In this document: piece by piece, positions 44,113 through 48,156 of the stretch
How positions within the stretch are numbered: position 1 is the stretch's first letter
Layout: each line of letters begins with the position of its first letter
Origin: Asaia bogorensis
GTDB taxonomy: Bacteria > Pseudomonadota > Alphaproteobacteria > Acetobacterales > Acetobacteraceae
NCBI GenBank assembly: GCA_943333505.2
Contig: CALQTN020000034.1
Span: 1-48,156, forward strand
DNA length: 48,156 nucleotides
Direction of reading: 5' to 3'
Program-made: the position numbers and the translations under genes
The notes under the pieces: model-generated
What the model was told of the DNA's origin: nothing
Seen by the model: only the letters and a program-made list of their open reading frames with translations
The model's database searches: none

Positions 44113-44514
44113 CTAAGCCAACATCGTGGTCATAACCGCACGCAGTTCGCCTGGGTACATCGGCTTCTTCACCATCGGCTGGGACGAAAACCGCGCGGGC
44201 AGGATGTCGCGGGAATAGCCGGACATGAACAGGAACGGCACCTCGCGGTCGGCCAGCAGTTCGGCGATGCTGTAGGAGGTTTCCCCGTTCAGGTTGATGT
44301 CCAGTACGGCGCAATCCAGCCGCCGGCCTTCTATCCCGATCAGCGCCCGCTGCGTCGAGGGAAACGGGCCCACCACGACCATCCCAAGGGCCGTCAGGTA
44401 GTCGGCCAATTCCTCCGCCAGATAGGGCTCGTCTTCGATGACCAGCACCGATCTGCCGGCCAGCGGATTTCCGGCTGGATGTTTCCCCGCCGGCGCATTG
44501 TCAGGATTATCCAT
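44113..44514 (-). CDS. Single-domain response regulator
   Basis: 133 residues from ATG 44514, which overlaps the kinase stop by 8 bp. A disordered N-terminal tail (about 20 residues, Pro/Asn/Gly-rich) is followed by one receiver domain: VLVIEDEPYLAEEL (acidic pocket), AVLDINLNGE (the phosphorylated aspartate), FLFMSGYS and VKKPMYPGEL (the lysine). No output domain follows, so it acts by contact with a target protein. Coupled with the HWE kinase, it is probably phosphorylated by it. Confidence 0.85.
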   Translation of the reverse strand: MDNPDNAPAGKHPAGNPLAGRSVLVIEDEPYLAEELADYLTALGMVVVGPFPSTQRALIGIEGRRLDCAVLDINLNGETSYSIAELLADREVPFLFMSGYSRDILPARFSSQPMVKKPMYPGELRAVMTTMLA

Positions 44515-47500
44515 GATGCCTGTCTTCCTCTTTATTGGGCGGAAGGATGAGATCGACACGCAGGCCGGTCGGCGCGTAATCGAAGGTGATTTCGCCGCCA
44601 AACCGGTAGGAAACCTCGCTGCGGATCATCCGCGTACCCATCCCGAGTGTGTCGGGTTCGTGTGCCGGCGGGCCACCGTGTTCTTCCCAGTGCAGAACCA
44701 GGGTGTCGGTTACGGGCAACGCCGCGATCGACCAGATGATATCGATTTTGCCGGTGGGCACCGACAGCGCACCGTATTTTTCCGCATTGGTCACCAGTTC
44801 ATGCAGGATCAGGCACAGCGAAACCAGCCTGTTGGCACCGATCCGGACAGCCGGCCCCTCGATCCGCACCTGCGCGGATTCCAGCCGCATATAGTTCGCC
44901 AGGAGTGGTTTCAGGATTTCGTGCAGCGTGACTGGCTGCCATTTGCTGTCCGACAGCAACCCGTAAGACACGGTGAGCGCGTGCATCCGCCCGTTGAACG
45001 CCTGCAGCCTGTCATGCGCTTCCGCGATGTCGCCGAAGCAGCGGCGGGCATGCACGATCACCACCGCTATCAGGTTGCGGATGCGGTGGTTCAGTTCCTC
45101 CACCAGCGTCCGCAGGCGTTCCTCTGATGGGCTGATCGTGGTGACGTCGATGAAATTCAGGATCACCCCTTCGACCCCACCGCCGGTCGGGTGATATGGC
45201 AGCACCCGCGCCAGATATTTGCGCTGGCTATCGGGGGAGGAGACCAGGTGCTCGATGTCGCGCGCGTCGCGACGGACAGTTTCGAGGTCGTTGCGCAGGG
45301 CGGGGTAATCCAGTTGGCAGGCGATATCGGTCAGCGTGCGGCCGGTATCGCTTGGCATCAAGCGGAATATGCCCTGCATCGCCGGTGTGTAGCGGCGAAT
45401 GTGCAGGTTATCATCGAGGAATACGGAGGCGATGGCGCTGCTCTCGAACAGGTTGTCCATGTCCGCGTTGGCCTTGGCCAACGCCTCAATATTCGCTGCC
45501 AACTCGCCGTTGACGCTGTTCAATTCTTCGTTGATCGACTGCAATTCTTCCTGCGAGGTTTCCAGTTCCTCGTTCACCGCCTGGTGTTCCTCGTTCACCG
45601 AGCCCAGTTCCTCGTTGGCTTCCTTCAGGTCGTCGATCAAGGCTTCGTATTTCTCGATCGTGGTGTCCATGTGTTCGCGCAGGTTGATCAGTTCAAGGTG
45701 CAGTCCCTCTACGGTGGTCTGCTGCGCGACAACGCTCGTATTTTCTTTCGATATCGCACTTAATTGAGCGACCTTCGGCGATTCTTGGAATACCACCAGG
45801 AAAAGTGGTTCGCGAAACTGGCCCCCGGCCGTGCTGTCCGCTACCCCATCGGCGGACATTGCTTCCGGCAGCAACGGTTCGACCGAAAGATCGATCATGG
45901 GGGTGCCTGCGACGTCCTGCAGCAGAATATTCTCCCGCACGACGTCACGGCCGGTCTCGGCCGCCTCGCGCAGGGCGCTGCGCAGATCATGGCGCAATCC
46001 AACCGGCGCCAGCGATTCAAGCCGATGGCTGGGCGGTCCCGGGGCCAGTTTCAACAGCGCGCCGGCGCCTTCGGAGATGTGCACGACGTCACCGCTCATG
46101 GACACCACGACATATGGCGGGGTGTATTTGCGCATCACCCGGGCCGCGGCGGCCTTGGCGGCGCGGATTGCGTTGTGGCTCGGTGCGACTGCGTGCCGGC
46201 CGGTCAGGGTCGACCAGTGCAGACCTTCCTGGCGCGACACCCCTATTGGCACGCGCCCATGCGGATTGACGTCGTGGCGCTGGAAGATCGGGATACCGCG
46301 GCTTAACTGGTCGAACAGCTGGGTATGCCGCGTAACGGATTCCGAGGCCCCCAGCAGCAGAAAACGGCCCTGGCGCAGCGCGTAGTGGAACAACGGGATC
46401 ACCCGGTTCTGCGTCTCCGCGTCGAGGTAAATCAACAGATTGCGGCAGGAAATCAGGTCCAGTCGGGAAAACGGCGGATCGCGCACCAGGTTGTGCGCCG
46501 AGAAGGTGCACAGGCCGCGCAGCTGCTTGCTGACCTGATAGCTGGCGCTTTCTGTGGTGAAGAACGCCGCCTTGCGCTCCTGCGAGACGTTGGTCATCTG
46601 CGCCGCCGGATAGATGCCATGCCGCGCCACCGCCAGCGCCGCTTCGTCGATGTCAGTGGCGAAGATCTGAATTCTCGGCGGACTTTGCAGCTTCGCGGCT
46701 GCTTCCATCAGCAACATGGCGATCGAGTAGACTTCCTCGCCGGTGGAGCAGCCGGGAATCCAGACCCGGATCGGCAGCACGGTCGCGTCTTTGTTGATTA
46801 ATGTCGGGATAACCAAGGTTCGCAGCGCATCGAACGTTGCGGTATCGCGGAAAAATCCGGTGACGCCGATCATCAGGTCCCGGAGCAGCATTTCCGCTTC
46901 CTGCGGCTGCTCGTTCAACCGCTTCAGGTAGGCGTCGATTTCAGGTTCGTGGAGGACGTACATCCGCCGGTGCACCCGGCGGAAGAAGCTGCTGCTTTTG
47001 TAGCCGGAGAAGTCGTTGCCGGTATGGCACAACAGCGCGGCGCAGAGTGCCTCCTTCGTGGCGTCAAGTGTCGCGTCGGCAATCAGCTCGATATCCTCGT
47101 AGTCTCCTGCGTCGCCCTGGATCAGTTGCGGCGGTGGTGCATCACTATAGTGCTGCAGCGCCGCCGGCATTTCTTCCACCGCGATCGCGATATCGACCAA
47201 ACCGGAGGCGATGGCGCTGGCAGGCATGCTGTTGTGGCGCGGCCCAGTTTCCCCGGGACTTTGCGCGAAAGTCACGCCGCCAGCGTCGCGGATCGCGCGA
47301 ATGCCCAGCGTGCCGTCGCTGCCACTGCCGGACAGCACGATGCCGACCGCGCGGGATTTCACATCATGCGCGAGGGAGGTGAAGAACAGGTCGATCGGGT
47401 TCCAGGCATGCTGGTCGGCAGCCACCCCCTCCAGCCGCAACGTGCCGTCGTGGATTGTCAGGATTACCCCGGCGGGGCGCAGGTAGATGTGGTTCGGCTG

Positions 47501-47725
47501 CACCGATTGGCCGTCTTTCGCATACATCACCGGCATCGTCGTGCAGCGCGCGAGGATGGTATCGAGCACGCTGACATGGCCGGTGGCAAGGTGGGTTACG
47601 ACCACATAGGCCATGCCGCTGTCTTGCGGCGCCGCGCGAAAGAAAGCGACCAATGCCTCGACCCCGCCGGCGGAAGCACCGATACCCACAATCAGGTTTT
47701 TATCTCGGACGTCCATAGTGTTCAT
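44507..47725 (-). CDS. CheB-CheR-PAS-HWE hybrid histidine kinase
   Basis: About 1072 residues from ATG 47725 (TTG 47743 or ATG 47716 also possible). A CheB methylesterase domain (residues about 10-185) keeps its triad: GIGASAGGVEAL, VVTHLATGH and SGSGSDGT. A CheR methyltransferase domain follows (VTGFFRD, GCSTGEEVYSIAM, IFATDIDE), then a coiled coil rich in Glu/Asn/Gln (near 650-735), a PAS-like domain (SSAIASVFLDDNLHIRRYTPAMQGIF) and an HWE kinase domain: EELNHRIRNL with the phospho-histidine at about 880, HELVTNAEKYGA and the LHWEEHGGP motif. There is no receptor or membrane part, so the signal enters from the cytoplasm. The receiver gene follows with an overlap. Confidence 0.88.
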   Translation of the reverse strand: MNTMDVRDKNLIVGIGASAGGVEALVAFFRAAPQDSGMAYVVVTHLATGHVSVLDTILARCTTMPVMYAKDGQSVQPNHIYLRPAGVILTIHDGTLRLEGVAADQHAWNPIDLFFTSLAHDVKSRAVGIVLSGSGSDGTLGIRAIRDAGGVTFAQSPGETGPRHNSMPASAIASGLVDIAIAVEEMPAALQHYSDAPPPQLIQGDAGDYEDIELIADATLDATKEALCAALLCHTGNDFSGYKSSSFFRRVHRRMYVLHEPEIDAYLKRLNEQPQEAEMLLRDLMIGVTGFFRDTATFDALRTLVIPTLINKDATVLPIRVWIPGCSTGEEVYSIAMLLMEAAAKLQSPPRIQIFATDIDEAALAVARHGIYPAAQMTNVSQERKAAFFTTESASYQVSKQLRGLCTFSAHNLVRDPPFSRLDLISCRNLLIYLDAETQNRVIPLFHYALRQGRFLLLGASESVTRHTQLFDQLSRGIPIFQRHDVNPHGRVPIGVSRQEGLHWSTLTGRHAVAPSHNAIRAAKAAAARVMRKYTPPYVVVSMSGDVVHISEGAGALLKLAPGPPSHRLESLAPVGLRHDLRSALREAAETGRDVVRENILLQDVAGTPMIDLSVEPLLPEAMSADGVADSTAGGQFREPLFLVVFQESPKVAQLSAISKENTSVVAQQTTVEGLHLELINLREHMDTTIEKYEALIDDLKEANEELGSVNEEHQAVNEELETSQEELQSINEELNSVNGELAANIEALAKANADMDNLFESSAIASVFLDDNLHIRRYTPAMQGIFRLMPSDTGRTLTDIACQLDYPALRNDLETVRRDARDIEHLVSSPDSQRKYLARVLPYHPTGGGVEGVILNFIDVTTISPSEERLRTLVEELNHRIRNLIAVVIVHARRCFGDIAEAHDRLQAFNGRMHALTVSYGLLSDSKWQPVTLHEILKPLLANYMRLESAQVRIEGPAVRIGANRLVSLCLILHELVTNAEKYGALSVPTGKIDIIWSIAALPVTDTLVLHWEEHGGPPAHEPDTLGMGTRMIRSEVSYRFGGEITFDYAPTGLRVDLILPPNKEEDRHHG

Positions 47726-47933
47726 GTCAGGCTTCTGACCCAACCCCCATTTTTACGACCAGTCAGAAATTCATAAACTTACAACCGTTTTTGGCAGAAG
47801 CCGTGATACGAATGACATACAATACCTGTTAGCGCTGCTATTTTGCAATGCGGACGGCCTGAGCCAAGCGCCGCGCAGCGATCATGGACGCGCAAGTGAC
47901 GCCCGGCTGCTTCATTCCGGCCGATTCTATCCA

Positions 47934-48039
47934 TTAGAGCGTGATGACCGCTGATAGGCGCGGTCATCACGCTCTAACTCTTTGTTTGGTCGCGTGATTT
48001 AGACCTTCGTGTGATTCCACCTACGGTCATCACGCTCTA
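47934..48039. repeat. MITE-like element with three GGTCATCACGCTCTA motifs
   Basis: TTAGAGCGTGATGACCGC (47934-47951) pairs perfectly with GCGGTCATCACGCTCTAA (47960-47977). A further CGGTCATCACGCTCTA copy ends the element at 48024-48039, so the outer ends are inverted repeats (TAGAGCGTGATGACCG / CGGTCATCACGCTCTA) about 105 bp apart. It lies upstream of the kinase gene. An IS5-type end starts at its right border. The sequence between 47726 and 47934 holds no gene; it is the likely promoter region of the kinase but I see no clear promoter boxes. Confidence 0.75.
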
Positions 48040-48156
48040 GGGTCTGTTGAGGTTCACCGTGAATTGATGATGGCTCCTGCGAGATAGATCAACGCGGAGA
48101 AGCTTTGGTCTGTCTTGTCGGCCCGCATGGCGATCCTCTTGAACTCTTTAAGTTTA
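48040..48156 (-). mobile_element. IS5-family (IS427-like) insertion sequence end, truncated by window
   Basis: GGTCTGTTGAGGTTCACCG at the left border looks like an IS5-type terminal repeat and touches the preceding element at TA, the usual IS427-group target. The element continues past the window edge, so its size, its other end and any target duplication cannot be seen. Confidence 0.65.
48054..48156 (-). CDS. IS5-family transposase, C-terminal part only
   Basis: Read from the edge, the last 34 codons give LKEFKRIAMRADKTDQSFSA, then LIYLAGAIINSR and a stop at 48054. The (R/K)(R/V)A.R.DKTD.SF..(L/M)IYLA motif is the C-terminus of IS427-group IS5 transposases, near the end of the catalytic domain. 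The start lies beyond the window. This is often the second of two frames joined by programmed frameshift. Confidence 0.75.
   Translation of the reverse strand, partial: KLKEFKRIAMRADKTDQSFSALIYLAGAIINSR

Noticed and set aside
1-48156. CRISPR arrays, rRNA, tRNA and prophage genes
   Set aside because: No regularly spaced direct repeats, no rRNA-like stretch, no cloverleaf I could build and no phage structural genes were found by reading; a tRNA scan would be needed to exclude tRNAs fully.

Overview
The window looks like chromosomal DNA from a GC-rich alphaproteobacterium, most likely an Acetobacteraceae/Rhodospirillales relative. Three things suggest this: a complete run of hopanoid genes hpnA to hpnG in the order usual for that group, the rdgB-rph / hrcA neighbourhood of Alphaproteobacteria, and several families of dispersed palindromic repeats. 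The assignment is inferred from gene content, not from a marker gene.

Layout. 1-2800: a low-density accessory edge with dispersed repeats, a decayed nucleotidyltransferase gene pair, a small lipoprotein, a secreted protein made of 16-residue repeats, and a possible PD-(D/E)XK nuclease. 3118-7005: an FbpABC-like ABC importer (permease, binding protein, ATPase). 7211-10488: an ornithine/lysine-type decarboxylase, an RHH-GNAT toxin-antitoxin pair and a thiolase, followed by a large imperfect palindrome. 10857-13146: a MoxR ATPase and a CoxE-like VWA protein. 13163-20261 (minus): six overlapping genes hyfB-C-E-F-G-I for a membrane complex related to hydrogenase-4 and complex I. Its large subunit has serines where the N-terminal nickel-binding cysteines should be, so it is best read as an energy-converting-hydrogenase-related (Ehr-type) complex and not a hydrogenase. 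20420-21826: an alkaline-phosphatase superfamily protein. 22056-29669: hpnA-B-C-D-E-F-G, translationally coupled, making squalene and hopene from farnesyl diphosphate and starting side-chain processing; hpnH is not here. 29844-35429: housekeeping genes (rdgB, rph, hrcA, a DUF1178 protein, an ABC exporter, greB). 35548-37614: a four-repeat cadherin-like protein with a metalloprotease-like C-terminus. 37671-42289: a fused FbiC (F420 precursor synthase) next to two LLM-class, probably F420-dependent oxidoreductases, a notable set for an alphaproteobacterium. 42359-43939: an orphan family 5 solute-binding protein. 44113-47725 (minus): a CheB-CheR-PAS-HWE hybrid histidine kinase with a single-domain response regulator. 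The right edge is a small inverted-repeat element abutted by an IS5-family transposase gene end.

How the parts may work together. The Ehr-like complex (quinone- or ion-linked membrane energetics), hopanoids (membrane order) and F420 enzymes (low-potential hydride chemistry) are three separate modules; nothing in the sequence ties them into one pathway. The least explained pieces are the Ehr-like operon with no visible electron-input subunit, the F420 block, the repeat-protein/lipoprotein pair at the left edge, and the repeat elements that sit between many transcription units.
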